DNA from: Sporichthya polymorpha DSM 43042 | GTDB lineage: Bacteria > Actinomycetota > Actinomycetes > Sporichthyales > Sporichthyaceae | Direction of reading: 5' to 3' | DNA: 64,000 nt | Assembly (NCBI RefSeq): GCF_000384115.1 | Contig: NZ_KB913029.1 | Span: 4,253,057 to 4,317,056 of the forward strand | Shown: positions 51,295 to 59,862 of the stretch, in pieces | How positions within the stretch are numbered: the stretch's first letter is position 1 | How the letters are laid out: each line of letters starts with the position of its first letter | Notes under the pieces: model-generated | Seen by the model: the letters and a program-made list of their open reading frames with translations, nothing else | What the model was told of the DNA's origin: nothing | Database searches by the model: none | Made by a program: the position numbers and the translations under genes

Positions 51295-52061
51295 GCGCCC
51301 TGCTCCGGCTCTCCGACGTCGTCCACTCCTACGGCGACGACCACGTCCTGTGGGGCGTGGACCTGACGGTGGGTCGGGGCGACTTCGTCGGCGTCGTCGG
51401 GCCGTCCGGCTCCGGGAAGACGACGTTGCTGAAGATCCTGCTCGGGACGATCCGGCCGCTCGGCGGGGTGGTCGACCGGGCGCCCGACGTGCGGATCGGG
51501 TACGTCCCGCAGCTTGAGACCGTCGACTGGAACTTCCCGGTGACGGTGGCGGAGTGCGTGCTCATGGCCCGCCCCGGGCGGGGTCTGCCGTGGCCGACCC
51601 GGGCCGAGCGCCGCGACGTGGCGCGGGTCCTCGACCGGCTGGGCATCGGCCATCTGGCGCACCGTCACATCCGGGCTCTCTCGGGGGGCCAGCAGCAGCG
51701 GATGTTCCTCGCCCGCGCGCTGCTGCGGGAGCCGGACCTGCTGCTCATGGACGAACCCACCACCGGCGTCGACTTCACGAGCCGCCACGAGGTGCTTCAC
51801 CTGCTCGGCGACCTCAACGCCGAGGGCACGACGATCCTGCTCACCACGCACGACCTCAACGGCGTGGCCGCGCACCTGCCGTCGCTGGTCGCCCTCAACG
51901 GCACGGTGATCGCGGCGGGCTCGCCGGTCGAGGTGATCTCGGGGCCGGTGCTGGAGCGGACGTTCGGTGCTCCGATGGAGGTGCTCCAGCACCTCGGTCT
52001 GCCCGTCGTGCTCGACCCGGGGCCGCACCTGGCCGTCGCGCGCGGGCACCGCGCGGGCTGA
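51291..52061 (+). CDS. Zinc/manganese ABC transporter ATP-binding protein
   Basis: A 256-residue ATPase: Walker [11 protein letters not shown]-loop YVPQLETVDWNFPVTV (the WNFP sequence is typical of metal importers), signature LSGGQQQRMFLARAL, Walker B LLMDEPTTGVD and switch TTHDLNGV. The GTG start overlaps the binding-protein stop by 4 bases. Confidence 0.92.
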   Translation: MSALLRLSDVVHSYGDDHVLWGVDLTVGRGDFVGVVGPSGSGKTTLLKILLGTIRPLGGVVDRAPDVRIGYVPQLETVDWNFPVTVAECVLMARPGRGLPWPTRAERRDVARVLDRLGIGHLAHRHIRALSGGQQQRMFLARALLREPDLLLMDEPTTGVDFTSRHEVLHLLGDLNAEGTTILLTTHDLNGVAAHLPSLVALNGTVIAAGSPVEVISGPVLERTFGAPMEVLQHLGLPVVLDPGPHLAVARGHRAG

Positions 52062-52073
52062 CGGAGGCGCGCG

Positions 52074-52949
52074 GTGTGGGACCTGTTGGACCCGTACTCC
52101 TACGAGTTCTTCGTCAAGGGAGTCGTGGCCGCGACGCTCGCCGGGGCGCTGTGCGGGCTGGTCGGGGTCTTCATCGTTCTGCGGGGGATGAGCTACATCG
52201 GCCACGGCCTCTCGCACGCGATCTTCGGCGGCTTCGCGGCGTGCTCGGTGGTCGGGGCGAACTACTACCTCGGCGCCGGGGCGTGGGGTCTCGGGTCGGC
52301 GCTCGCGATCAACGCGATCTCCCGGAGCCGGCGGATCGGAGCCGACGCCGCGATCGGTGTCGTCACGACCGCCTCGTTCGCGCTCGGGGTGGCGATGATC
52401 TCGATCTGGGGGTCACGGGGCGCGAGCTTCGACGCGGCGCTGTTCGGCAGCATCCTCGGCATCTCGCGGACCGACCTGTGGGTGCTGACTGGCGTCACCG
52501 TCCTCACCGTCGCGGTGGTCGTGCTGCGCTACCGCGCTCTGCTGTTCACCACCTTCGACCCCGAGGTCGCGGACGCCAGCGGCGTGAAGGTCGCGCGGAC
52601 CGACGCCCTGCTGATGCTGGTGCTGTCGCTGTCGATCCTCACGACGCTGAACGTCATCGGCGTGACGCTGGTGGCTGCGACGCTCGTGATCCCCGCCGTC
52701 GTGGCACGGATGCTCACGAACTCCTTCACGCACATGCTCGTGCTCTCGACGGTGGTCGGGGCCCTGTGCGGGTTCGTCGGGATGAACCTGAGTTACCACC
52801 TCGACGTCCCGTCCGGTACGACGATCGTCCTGACCGGAGCGGCCTTGTTCCTCCTCGTGCTCGCGGCCACCGGTGGCCGCCGGCTCTCCCGGACCGCCCG
52901 CAGCGCGCCGGCGCCGGTCCGGCCGGAGGAGACCGTCAGCCTGCCGTGA
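52074..52949 (+). CDS. Zinc/manganese ABC transporter permease (ABC-3 family)
   Basis: A 291-residue permease with about eight hydrophobic segments. ABC-3 motifs are FFVKGVVAATLAGALCGLVG, GMSYIGHGLSHAIFGG and the mid-protein segment FDPEVADASGVKV. GTG 52074 follows GGAGG. The last 14 bases overlap the end of the convergent DUF1697 gene. Confidence 0.92.
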   Translation: MWDLLDPYSYEFFVKGVVAATLAGALCGLVGVFIVLRGMSYIGHGLSHAIFGGFAACSVVGANYYLGAGAWGLGSALAINAISRSRRIGADAAIGVVTTASFALGVAMISIWGSRGASFDAALFGSILGISRTDLWVLTGVTVLTVAVVVLRYRALLFTTFDPEVADASGVKVARTDALLMLVLSLSILTTLNVIGVTLVAATLVIPAVVARMLTNSFTHMLVLSTVVGALCGFVGMNLSYHLDVPSGTTIVLTGAALFLLVLAATGGRRLSRTARSAPAPVRPEETVSLP

Positions 52950-53484
52950 GCTCGGCGAGCGCGACGACCGTGTTCCAGTTCCGGACCGTCACGACGGCGT
53001 CCGGGTCCGACCGGAAGGCCTCGCGGCACACCACCTCGGCGAGCCGGCTGCGGCCGGGCGAACTCGCCACGTAGTGCAGGTAGACGCACCGCTCGCCGAA
53101 CATCCACTCGTCCGGCGCCCACGTCGCCGGGTCGAGGGCGGCCTTCGGGTCCGGCGCGGCGGAGGCATAGGCCACGTTCAGCAACTTCGGCTCCGCGACC
53201 GCCTCGGGCCAGGGGTTGCCCGCGACCACCGCCGCGAGCTCCTTTCCGCTGCGCACGAGGAACTCCGGCGTCCAGGGCAGGTGCGCGGCGATGGCCTCCC
53301 GGGCCCGCTCGGCGACCTTGACGGCCGTGGTCCGGCCCGCCGCGGACACGACCGCGTTCCCGCTCTGCAGGTAGGTCGAGACGTCGGAGAACCCCGCGCC
53401 CTCGAGCGCGGCGCGCAGGTCGGACATCGGGAAGCGGGTCCGGCCACCGACGTTCACGCCACGGAACAACAGCGCGTACCTCAC
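52936..53484 (-). CDS. DUF1697 family protein
   Basis: A 182-residue protein. RYALLFRGVNVGGRTRFPMS, LRAALEGAGFSDVSTYLQSGN and AERAREAIAAHLPWTPEFLV are typical of DUF1697; the family function is unknown. The GTG start overlaps the stop of the upstream dehydrogenase by 4 bases, so it is the last gene of a four-gene coupled operon. The frame is open further upstream but the family start is here. Confidence 0.87.
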   Translation of the reverse strand: MRYALLFRGVNVGGRTRFPMSDLRAALEGAGFSDVSTYLQSGNAVVSAAGRTTAVKVAERAREAIAAHLPWTPEFLVRSGKELAAVVAGNPWPEAVAEPKLLNVAYASAAPDPKAALDPATWAPDEWMFGERCVYLHYVASSPGRSRLAEVVCREAFRSDPDAVVTVRNWNTVVALAELTAG

Positions 53485-54479
53485 CGGCGGCGCCGGATTC
53501 GCGGGTCCAGGCCGTTGACGACGTCGAGCACCGGTTCGCCGGCGAGGACGCGGCGCAGGTTCGCGACGGACTTCTCGACGATCCGCCCGACGGACTGCCG
53601 CGTCGCGCCCGCCGCGTGCGGGGAGAGCAGGATCCGGTCGTGGTGCCGCAGCGGGTCGTCCGCCGGAAGGGGTTCGACGGGGAAGACGTCGAGGGCCGCG
53701 CCGCCGAGGTGGCCGGAGTCGAGCGCAGCGATCAGCGCGGCGCTGTCGAGCAGGTTCCCGCGGCCGACGTTGATGACGTACGCGCGGGCGGGCAGCGCGG
53801 CGAGCAGGTCGGCGGACATCAGGTGGTGGGTGTCCGGCGTCAGCGGAAGGGCGAGCACGAGGATGTCGCTGCGCGCGCACAGCGGCGCCGGCTCCAGCCA
53901 GGTGTACGGGACGTCGCGCGGCGTCCGCGACCAGTAGGCGACCTCGCAGCCGAACGCGGCGAACAGGTCCGCGGCGACCGCGCCGACCGGGCCGAAGCCG
54001 AGGATCCCGACGCGCAGGCCGCCGATCTCGCCGTGCCCGCGGCGGACGACGTCCATCTGCGGCCAGCCGCCCGCGCGCACGCCGGCGTCGGCGAACGGAA
54101 TCGAGCGCGACAGCGCCAGCGCAGCCGCCACCGCCCACTCCGCGACCCCGCGTGCGTTCGCGCCGGCCGCGTTGGCGACCGGTACCCCACGGGCCGTCAG
54201 ACCGGGCACGTCGAGCACGTCGACCCCGGCGCTCGGCTGCTGCACGAACACGAGGTCGGGGCCCGTGGCCGCGACCGCCGCGCTGTCGAAGTGATGCGCC
54301 CCGGCGCTCTGCCACGCGCCGAGCACGATCTCCGCGTCGGCGAGAGCGGCGTGCAGGTCCGCGACCGAGGACGCCGGGAGCAGCGTCAGCTTCGTGCGCT
54401 CCGCGAGATCACCGAGCGCGGCGAGGGTTGCGTCGTCCGGCAACGGCAGGAGCGAGAGCAACCGCCAGGGTTCGGTCAC
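53481..54479 (-). CDS. D-isomer-specific 2-hydroxyacid dehydrogenase
   Basis: A 332-residue NAD(P)-dependent dehydrogenase. The Rossmann motif is LRVGILGFGPVGAVAADLFA. Catalytic residues are in INVGRGNLLD (Arg), the Glu in VFPVEPLPADDPLRHHD and the His of LSPHAAGA. The N-terminal substrate lid carries QQPSAGVDVLDVPGL. The substrate is unknown. The gene is coupled by 4-base overlaps to both neighbours. Confidence 0.9.
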   Translation of the reverse strand: MTEPWRLLSLLPLPDDATLAALGDLAERTKLTLLPASSVADLHAALADAEIVLGAWQSAGAHHFDSAAVAATGPDLVFVQQPSAGVDVLDVPGLTARGVPVANAAGANARGVAEWAVAAALALSRSIPFADAGVRAGGWPQMDVVRRGHGEIGGLRVGILGFGPVGAVAADLFAAFGCEVAYWSRTPRDVPYTWLEPAPLCARSDILVLALPLTPDTHHLMSADLLAALPARAYVINVGRGNLLDSAALIAALDSGHLGGAALDVFPVEPLPADDPLRHHDRILLSPHAAGATRQSVGRIVEKSVANLRRVLAGEPVLDVVNGLDPRIRRRR

Positions 54480-56104
54480 ACGGATCCTCCGTCACCTCTT
54501 GCATCGCCCGCCTGAAGCACCGTCACCGTGCCCGCGGATCCGTCCACCTCGATGAGGTCGCCGTCGGCAATCCGCACCGTGCCGTCACGGGTGCCGATGA
54601 CGCACGGGATGCCGAGCTCGCGGGCGACGATGGCGCCGTGGCTGATCGGGCCGCCGATGTCGATGACCAGCGCAGCCGAGACGATCAGCACCGCCGCCCA
54701 GCTCGGGTCGGTCGTGCGGCAGACCAGGATCTCGCCAGGGGCAGGGCCCTCGTCGACCTCCGGGTCGCGCACGACCCGGGCCACTCCGGCCGCGACGCCG
54801 GGCGTGACCGGGATGCCGGTGACGACCACCGGACCTTCCGCCGCGGCCGGCGGCGCGGTCACGGGCTCGGGGGAGCCGAGCCAGAACTCCGGGAGCTCGA
54901 TCGCCCGGTAGCGCTCGTGCAGCTCCCGGCGGGCGGTGACGAGGTCGGTGACCCCGGCCGGCAGCTGCGGCGCCGCCAGCTCCTCGACGGTCAGGTGGAA
55001 GACGTCCTCGGGCGCGGACAGGACGCCCGCCTCGGTGTGCAGCTCACCCAACCGCAGGGCGGCGGCGCGGGCGGCGTCGACGCACTGCAGGAACGCGCCC
55101 TTCCCGACGCCGCGCAGCGGGAAGAAGCGCCGCGCGACCTTGAGCACGATGCCCGCCGGGGTGCGGGCCCCCCGCGGGGACGCGGCGAGCAGCTCCCGCT
55201 CGGCGGCCTCCCGCTCCGCGGCGCGGGTCGTCTCCAGCGCCCGCGGGCCGGCACTCTCGGCCATGCCCGCGTAGTGTCCGAGCAGCTTCTCCAACGGCGT
55301 GGGGTCCAGCCGCCAGACCCGCGCGGCGAGCTCACCCTCGTTGGGGCCGTGGTACCCGTGCCGGGCGAGGAACTCGGACAGCTCGATACGCCCACGCGAC
55401 ACGTCCCAGAGGTCCCCGACGAACGCGGTCTCGGCCATCTCGCCGTACCCGGTGAGGACGGCGATCTCCAGCCCGGGCCGGTCCGCACGCTCGGCCGCGG
55501 CTCGCACCTGTTCGTAGACGCCCTGACACAACATCGCGGCCACGATGTGGGGCCGCATGACGCCGGCGAACTTGCGCATCGCGGCGTCCAGGGAGCGCCG
55601 GGCCTGATCGGCCGTCATCTCCGGCGCGGCCACGATCGTGTTCCGCCACCAGGGGGCGATGTGCTCGGCGGCCCGCTCCAGTCGTCCGGCGACGCCCCAC
55701 ATCGCCATCGGTGCCTTGGCGGCCACGACGGGATAGCGCTGGTACCGGGGCCGGCTGGAGACCCCGGGGCGCACGGTACCGAACAGCTGAGACTCCATCG
55801 CGTCGCCGCTGGTCCCCGGCATGCGGTCGGCAAGGGAGCGGAACGTCTCCAGGTTCGCGGCGGCGCGGCCGTGGAAAATGTCCCAGACGCGGTCGTCGGG
55901 GTGCGCCGGGCGCGCGACCTGACTCTCCGTCAGGACACCGAGGTCGGCGAACGCGCCCCGCAGGCCGCGCTCGGTCCGCTCGCCGAACACGCTCCACGTC
56001 AGGGTCGTCACGACACCGGGGATCGCCTCGCCGGCGTTGATCGTCGACCAGGCGACGGTGGGCGAGGACCCACCGCAGTGCAGGACGTTCGCCGGCTCGC
56101 TCAC
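54476..56104 (-). CDS. PEP-utilising swivel-domain protein without ATP-grasp domain
   Basis: A 542-residue protein. The C-terminal 80 residues form a phosphohistidine swivel domain with GGPISHGAIVARELGIPCVI (catalytic His). The preceding 450 residues resemble the middle/C-terminal part of PEP-synthase/rifampicin phosphotransferase-like proteins (RHGYHGPNEGELAARVWRLD). The ATP-grasp nucleotide-binding domain that normally precedes them is missing, so it cannot phosphorylate its own His from ATP; a partner in trans or loss of function is implied. The GTG start overlaps the upstream gene stop by 4 bases. Confidence 0.82.
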   Translation of the reverse strand: MSEPANVLHCGGSSPTVAWSTINAGEAIPGVVTTLTWSVFGERTERGLRGAFADLGVLTESQVARPAHPDDRVWDIFHGRAAANLETFRSLADRMPGTSGDAMESQLFGTVRPGVSSRPRYQRYPVVAAKAPMAMWGVAGRLERAAEHIAPWWRNTIVAAPEMTADQARRSLDAAMRKFAGVMRPHIVAAMLCQGVYEQVRAAAERADRPGLEIAVLTGYGEMAETAFVGDLWDVSRGRIELSEFLARHGYHGPNEGELAARVWRLDPTPLEKLLGHYAGMAESAGPRALETTRAAEREAAERELLAASPRGARTPAGIVLKVARRFFPLRGVGKGAFLQCVDAARAAALRLGELHTEAGVLSAPEDVFHLTVEELAAPQLPAGVTDLVTARRELHERYRAIELPEFWLGSPEPVTAPPAAAEGPVVVTGIPVTPGVAAGVARVVRDPEVDEGPAPGEILVCRTTDPSWAAVLIVSAALVIDIGGPISHGAIVARELGIPCVIGTRDGTVRIADGDLIEVDGSAGTVTVLQAGDARGDGGSV

Positions 56105-56712
56105 TCCGTCTCGCCCGCGAGCGCACCGGGTTCGGGACCGGTGTCCTCAACCTCGCCGTTCTTGCGCTGAAACATCTTGCGGACCTTCTGGCCGTTGACG
56201 ACGGCCTTCTCCGGGTCGACGAGGTAGGTGACGTCCTCGACCAGACGGGCGAGGGAGTCCGAGATCCGCTTCTGGTCGATCCGGCTGCCGGCGACCTCGA
56301 CCGCGGCGGTGACGCCCTCGGCGATCCGGCCGACGGTCTCGGTGACGACCTCGTCGAACGACTTCTCGTGCTCCGGGCACGGGGGCAGCGTCGACGGGGT
56401 CGGCCGCACGAGCTTGTGGCGGGTCTTCCACCGCGGGTCGTGCAGGTACGGCCGGCCCGCGACCTCGTAGCGGCAGACCAGTCCGGCTTCGTCCAGCGCC
56501 GCCAGGTCGCGCTCCATCGCCGCCGTCGGGTGCGCGTCCGCGCGCAACGGCCAGAGGAACCCGTTGAGCACGGCGGGGGCGTCCTTCGCCCGTCCCTCGT
56601 CGTCCAGCACCGTCGGGAGGTACGCGTAGGTGAACGCCGTCTCCAGGTCGAGCGCCGCGAGTCGCTCGTCCTGCGCGTCGTCCGGGTGGATGCTGCGGGG
56701 CTTTTGCGGCAT
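56101..56712 (-). CDS. Winged-helix-like protein, first gene of the swivel-protein operon
   Basis: A 203-residue protein I cannot name. The N-terminal 100 residues (LETAFTYAYLPTVLDDEGRA, FLWPLRADAHPTAAMERDLA, LDEAGLVCRYEVAGRPYLHD) resemble the winged-helix domain of phage replisome-organiser type proteins. The second half (EVVTETVGRIAEGVTAAVEV) is helical and ends in an acidic tail. ATG 56712 lies 6 bases after the -10-like GATACT, suggesting a leaderless start. The promoter and first codons are duplicated at 57928-57967. Confidence 0.75.
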   Translation of the reverse strand: MPQKPRSIHPDDAQDERLAALDLETAFTYAYLPTVLDDEGRAKDAPAVLNGFLWPLRADAHPTAAMERDLAALDEAGLVCRYEVAGRPYLHDPRWKTRHKLVRPTPSTLPPCPEHEKSFDEVVTETVGRIAEGVTAAVEVAGSRIDQKRISDSLARLVEDVTYLVDPEKAVVNGQKVRKMFQRKNGEVEDTGPEPGALAGETE

Positions 56713-56726
56713 GACGGCAGTATCCC
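56687..56726. repeat. 40-bp direct repeat, copy 1
   Basis: It covers the first codons of the winged-helix-like gene, its start and its -10-like GATACT (56719-56724, minus strand). It matches 57928-57967 with two mismatches (TTTT against CTCT in the middle). It marks the left border of a lower-GC segment. Confidence 0.85.
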
Positions 56727-56839
56727 CGACGGGGCCACGTGCCGGCCTGCACCGAGTGCGCAGTTCGGCACTGGTCGACCCCGCGTTCGTGGTGCCGATC
56801 TGCGCACTGGGCGCACGTCGGCCCCCGCAGCCGCTCCGA

Positions 56840-56980
56840 TCAGCGGAATCTGTCGTCCCTGCAGCTGGCAAGGATCCGCTTGCCGTTGTGCAGCTTGAAG
56901 GTCACGCCGACGCCCATGCCTGGGCCCAAATTCGGCATGTCGAACGAGTGCCGGTCGTTGACGACAACGTTGGTCCGCAC
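56840..56980 (-). pseudogene. Fragment of a small secreted-type protein
   Basis: A minus-strand reading frame gives VVVNDRHSFDMPNLGPGMG followed by VGVTFKLHNGKRILASC and stops at 56840. The FKLHNGKRILASC end resembles YTLWNGKAIVLDC in the neighbouring secreted protein (57126-57587). No signal peptide or ribosome site precedes it, so it looks like a 3' remnant; GTG 56980 is the only plausible start. The segment from 56727 to 57125 otherwise holds no gene I can support. Confidence 0.35.
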
Positions 56981-57125
56981 CCTCTCCGAGCCGCGGGCGG
57001 TAGGGATACACCCGAACCGACCTGACCCCAGTCGGCCCGCGTGGAACGAACGGGCATGGCCGATCGCGCGGACGGCGGACGCACCGTCATGCGCGCCGTG
57101 GAACGGTGCCGCGCCCGCGGTGGCT

Positions 57126-57587
57126 CTAGCGACGTGGCCTGGTGATGATGATCCCGCCTGCGACCTCGCAGTCGTCGCACGGCGGGTACTTGCCGAGTGT
57201 GCAATCCAGAACGATCGCCTTCCCGTTCCAAAGGGTGTACCTCGCGCCGAACTCCACGATGTCCCGGCTCTTGGCGTAAAAGGTCGGCGGCAGGTCGCGC
57301 CACTTGGTGAAGATGATCTTCTCGGAGTGATGGTTCACGGAGTAAGTCGAGCCCTGGACGCGCCTGATTCGGTTGTTGTCGAAGTTGCCTGACCCGCTCG
57401 GGTGCGTGATCCGAATGCGGACCCGCTTGCCGTTGTCATCCATGAGGGCGCGCAGCTTCACGCCGTGGCGCTCGGTCAGGCACGTCTTCAGTCGCTCGGA
57501 ATGGTCCCGGGCATCGACGGGGGAGGCGAGGACGGCGGTCGGCAGCAGCAGTGCGGCGCTGGCAGCAAGAGCAACGTTTCGGCGCAT
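57126..57587 (-). CDS. Small secreted protein of unknown function
   Basis: A 153-residue protein not recognised. It has a textbook signal peptide (MRRNVALAASAALLLPTAVL then ASPVDA) and a mature part of about 127 residues with four Cys: one early (KTCLTERHG) and three near the end (VLDC, PPCDDC). Its base composition is visibly lower in GC than neighbours, with uncommon codons such as ATA-free but A/T-ending choices (AAA, GTA). ATG 57587 follows a perfect GGAGGTG. It lies inside the segment bracketed by the 40-bp direct repeats, pointing to transfer. Confidence 0.72.
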   Translation of the reverse strand: MRRNVALAASAALLLPTAVLASPVDARDHSERLKTCLTERHGVKLRALMDDNGKRVRIRITHPSGSGNFDNNRIRRVQGSTYSVNHHSEKIIFTKWRDLPPTFYAKSRDIVEFGARYTLWNGKAIVLDCTLGKYPPCDDCEVAGGIIITRPRR

Positions 57588-57920
57588 GGTGGGCACCTCC
57601 TGAGCGCACTGTGCGCTGCTGAGTGAGGCTTCTAAACCTTCATCTGGCAAAGGCACTCAGACCCCGAACAGGACCGGCACGCCACGTACTGCGCGAACCT
57701 CCTGGCGAACATCTCGGACTCGTCGAGCGCGTACTCGGCCCATTCTTCGCCGTGGAGCGAGTCGGAGATCAGCTGACGGACGGTCGGCGTCCGGCGCAGC
57801 ACCTCTACTGCGGGGGCGGCGTCCAGGCCACCAACATCGTCCAGGACGGGGCCGAGCTCGTGGAGTGCTGTCCGGGAAGCGCGAGCGTCGACGCCATCTC
57901 GATCGCCCGAGCGTTTTACG

Positions 57921-57953
57921 TCATTGATGGATGCTGCGGGGCCTCTGCGGCAT
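57921..57953 (-). pseudogene. Truncated duplicate of the winged-helix-like gene start
   Basis: Reading from 57953 on the minus strand gives MPQRPRSIHQ and a stop, matching the first nine residues (MPQKPRSIH) of the gene starting at 56712. Its promoter-like GATACT (57960-57965) is also duplicated. It is a ten-codon stub left by the event that created the direct repeat. Confidence 0.7.
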
Positions 57954-57967
57954 GACGGCAGTATCCC
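57928..57967. repeat. 40-bp direct repeat, copy 2
   Basis: The second copy of the repeat at 56687-56726, in the same orientation, 38 of 40 bases identical. It is located directly upstream of the SRAP gene and forms the right border of the lower-GC segment. Confidence 0.85.
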
Positions 57968-57988
57968 GCGTCCGTCGGTGGGGCCGAC

Positions 57989-57994
57989 TACCGT
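57989..57994 (+). promoter_or_regulatory. -10 element of the SRAP gene, probable leaderless start
   Basis: TACCGT ends 7 bases before GTG 58002. It is divergent from the duplicated winged-helix promoter. Confidence 0.4.
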
Positions 57995-58001
57995 GGCGGG
58001 T

Positions 58002-58760
58002 GTGTGTGGGAGGTACGGAGCGAGCTGGGGGGTGGACGACCTCGTCGCCGAGTTCGATCTGGACTCGGTCGACGTGCCGGTCTCCGAGCGCCTCGAGGCT
58101 GACTACAACGTCGCGCCGACGAAGCCGGTGTACGCGGTCGTGACGCGGCGGGGCCGGGACGAACCGGCCGAGGCCGAGGCCACGCGCCGCCTGGCGACGC
58201 TGCGGTGGGGCCTCGTGCCGTTCTGGGCCAAGGACCCGAAGATCGGCGCCCGCATGATCAATGCGCGGATCGAGACCGCGGCCGAGAAACCGGCGTTCCG
58301 GGAGGCGTTCGCGAAGCGGCGCTGCCTGCTCCCCGCCGACGGCTACTACGAGTGGTACACCCCGACCGACGGGGCGGCGAAGAAGCAGCCGTTCTTCATC
58401 CGTCGCCGTGGCGGCGGGGTGCTCGCGATGGCCGGCCTCTACGAGTTCTGGCGCGACCCCACCAAGGACCGCGACGACCCCGACGCGTGGTGGCGGACCT
58501 GCACCGTCATCACGACGACGGCCAGCGATGCGATCGGCGAGATCCACGACCGCCAGCCGATGTTCGTCGAGCCCGGGGCGTGGGCCGATTGGCTGAGTCC
58601 CGAGCAGTCGGACCCGGACGCCCTCCGCGGGCTGCTCGTCCCCAGCCCGGGCGACGGGCTCGAGGCCTACCCCGTCTCGACCGCGGTCAACAACCACCGC
58701 AACAACGGCCCGGAGCTCGTCGTGCCCCTCGAGCACGCCGAGCCGCAGACACTCTTCTGA
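58002..58760 (+). CDS. SOS response-associated peptidase (SRAP) family protein, YedK/HMCES-type
   Basis: A 252-residue protein of the family that cross-links to abasic sites in single-stranded DNA. The essential Cys2 follows the start (MCGRYGASW), which fixes the start at GTG 58002. Other site residues are in ARMINARIETAAEKPAFREA (Asn and Glu region), LLPADGYYEWYTP (Glu) and GEIHDRQPMFVEP (His). The family protects stalled replication forks. It stands alone, with its own promoter. Confidence 0.92.
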   Translation: MCGRYGASWGVDDLVAEFDLDSVDVPVSERLEADYNVAPTKPVYAVVTRRGRDEPAEAEATRRLATLRWGLVPFWAKDPKIGARMINARIETAAEKPAFREAFAKRRCLLPADGYYEWYTPTDGAAKKQPFFIRRRGGGVLAMAGLYEFWRDPTKDRDDPDAWWRTCTVITTTASDAIGEIHDRQPMFVEPGAWADWLSPEQSDPDALRGLLVPSPGDGLEAYPVSTAVNNHRNNGPELVVPLEHAEPQTLF

Positions 58761-58802
58761 CGGCATCCGGTGTTCTGACCAGCGGTGCGCGACCATGGGT
58801 CG

Positions 58803-59825
58803 GTGCGACCGATCGTCCCCGCCCTCGCCCTGCTTCTCGGTGCGCTGCTGCCGGCCGCCTGCGCCGACGACGCCGACCGCGCCGCTCCGACCCCGGCCGG
58901 CTCGACGACCGCGACCGCCGTGCCGACGGCGAGCGCGGGCCCGACCGCGGACCCCGCCCGCCTCGCCGCCCTCGGGGTCAACGAGCTCGGCGCGATCCCG
59001 GTCTTCATGTACCACCAGTTCGTCGAGAAGCCCCGGCGCATCTACGACATGAGCCCGGACGCGTTCCGGGAGCAGCTGCAGACCCTGTACGACGCGGGGT
59101 ACCGCCCGATCACCGCGGCCGCGCTCGCGGCCGGGGAGATCGACCTCCCGGCCGGCCGCCATCCGGTGGTGCTCACCTTCGACGACTCCACCTGGGACCA
59201 GGCCAGGCTCCGGCCCGACGGCACCATCGACCCGAAGTCCGCCGCCGGCATCCTCGAGGAGTTCGAGCGGGAGCACCCGGACTTTCCCGCCGTCGCCACG
59301 TTCTTCGTCAACTCCACGCCCGAGCCGTTCACCGACCGGCGGGTGCTGACCTGGCTCGCCGAGAACGGTCATGAGATCGCCGCCCACACCTGGTCGCACG
59401 CGGACCTCGGCAGGCTGGACGACGCCGGCGTGCAGGCCGAGATCGGGCAGGACATCGCGTGGCTGGAGGAGGCCGTGCCCGGCCTGACGGTCCGGACGCT
59501 CGCGGTGCCGTTCGGTGTGCACCCCCGCAACCGGGAGCTGCTCCGGGCGGGGAGCCACGACGGCGTGCCCTATCGGTTGGAGGCAGTGTTCGGGGTGTCG
59601 GAGATCGCGTCCCCGTCGCCGTTCTCGCTCCGCTTCGACCTCTTCGACATCCCCCGGCTCGACACCGGTCTCGGCGTGCGCGACGCGCAGGACGCGCTCG
59701 AGCGGCTGGCCGCGGACCCGACCCTGCGCTACACCTCCGACGGGGACCCGGACCGGATCACCTTCCCCGCCGACCGCGCCGACCGGCTGAACCCCGACCT
59801 CGCCGACCGCGCCCACGCCTACTGA
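58803..59825 (+). CDS. Polysaccharide deacetylase (NodB-like) lipoprotein
   Basis: A 340-residue protein. The signal peptide ends in the lipobox LPAAC, followed by a Thr/Ala/Pro linker. The NodB domain has VVLTFDDSTWDQARL (catalytic/metal Asp pair), ATFFVNSTPEP, HEIAAHTWSHADL (the HxxxxH metal motif) and VRTLAVPFGVHPRNRELL. GTG 58803 gives a standard lipoprotein signal; GTG 58785 would add six residues. The probable substrate is peptidoglycan or an exopolysaccharide. Confidence 0.87.
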   Translation: MRPIVPALALLLGALLPAACADDADRAAPTPAGSTTATAVPTASAGPTADPARLAALGVNELGAIPVFMYHQFVEKPRRIYDMSPDAFREQLQTLYDAGYRPITAAALAAGEIDLPAGRHPVVLTFDDSTWDQARLRPDGTIDPKSAAGILEEFEREHPDFPAVATFFVNSTPEPFTDRRVLTWLAENGHEIAAHTWSHADLGRLDDAGVQAEIGQDIAWLEEAVPGLTVRTLAVPFGVHPRNRELLRAGSHDGVPYRLEAVFGVSEIASPSPFSLRFDLFDIPRLDTGLGVRDAQDALERLAADPTLRYTSDGDPDRITFPADRADRLNPDLADRAHAY

Positions 59826-59862
59826 CCGCCGTAACCCCCTCGGGATTCCCAGCTTCGTGATC

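Larger units (their letters stand above)
57588..58001. other. Intergenic segment with gene remnants and right direct repeat
   Basis: No complete gene is supported here. On the plus strand a 110-codon frame (57623-57955) has protein-like stretches such as HLYCGGGVQATNIVQDGAEL, and another frame gives HATYCANLLANISDSSSAYS before a stop at about 57786, suggesting a frameshifted remnant of unknown origin. The right end carries the second 40-bp repeat and the promoter of the SRAP gene. Confidence 0.35.

Noticed and set aside
57623-57955. 110-codon plus-strand frame as a real gene
   Set aside because: It has no ribosome site, no family signature and runs into the duplicated repeat; a second frame looks equally protein-like for part of its length, so a remnant is more likely.
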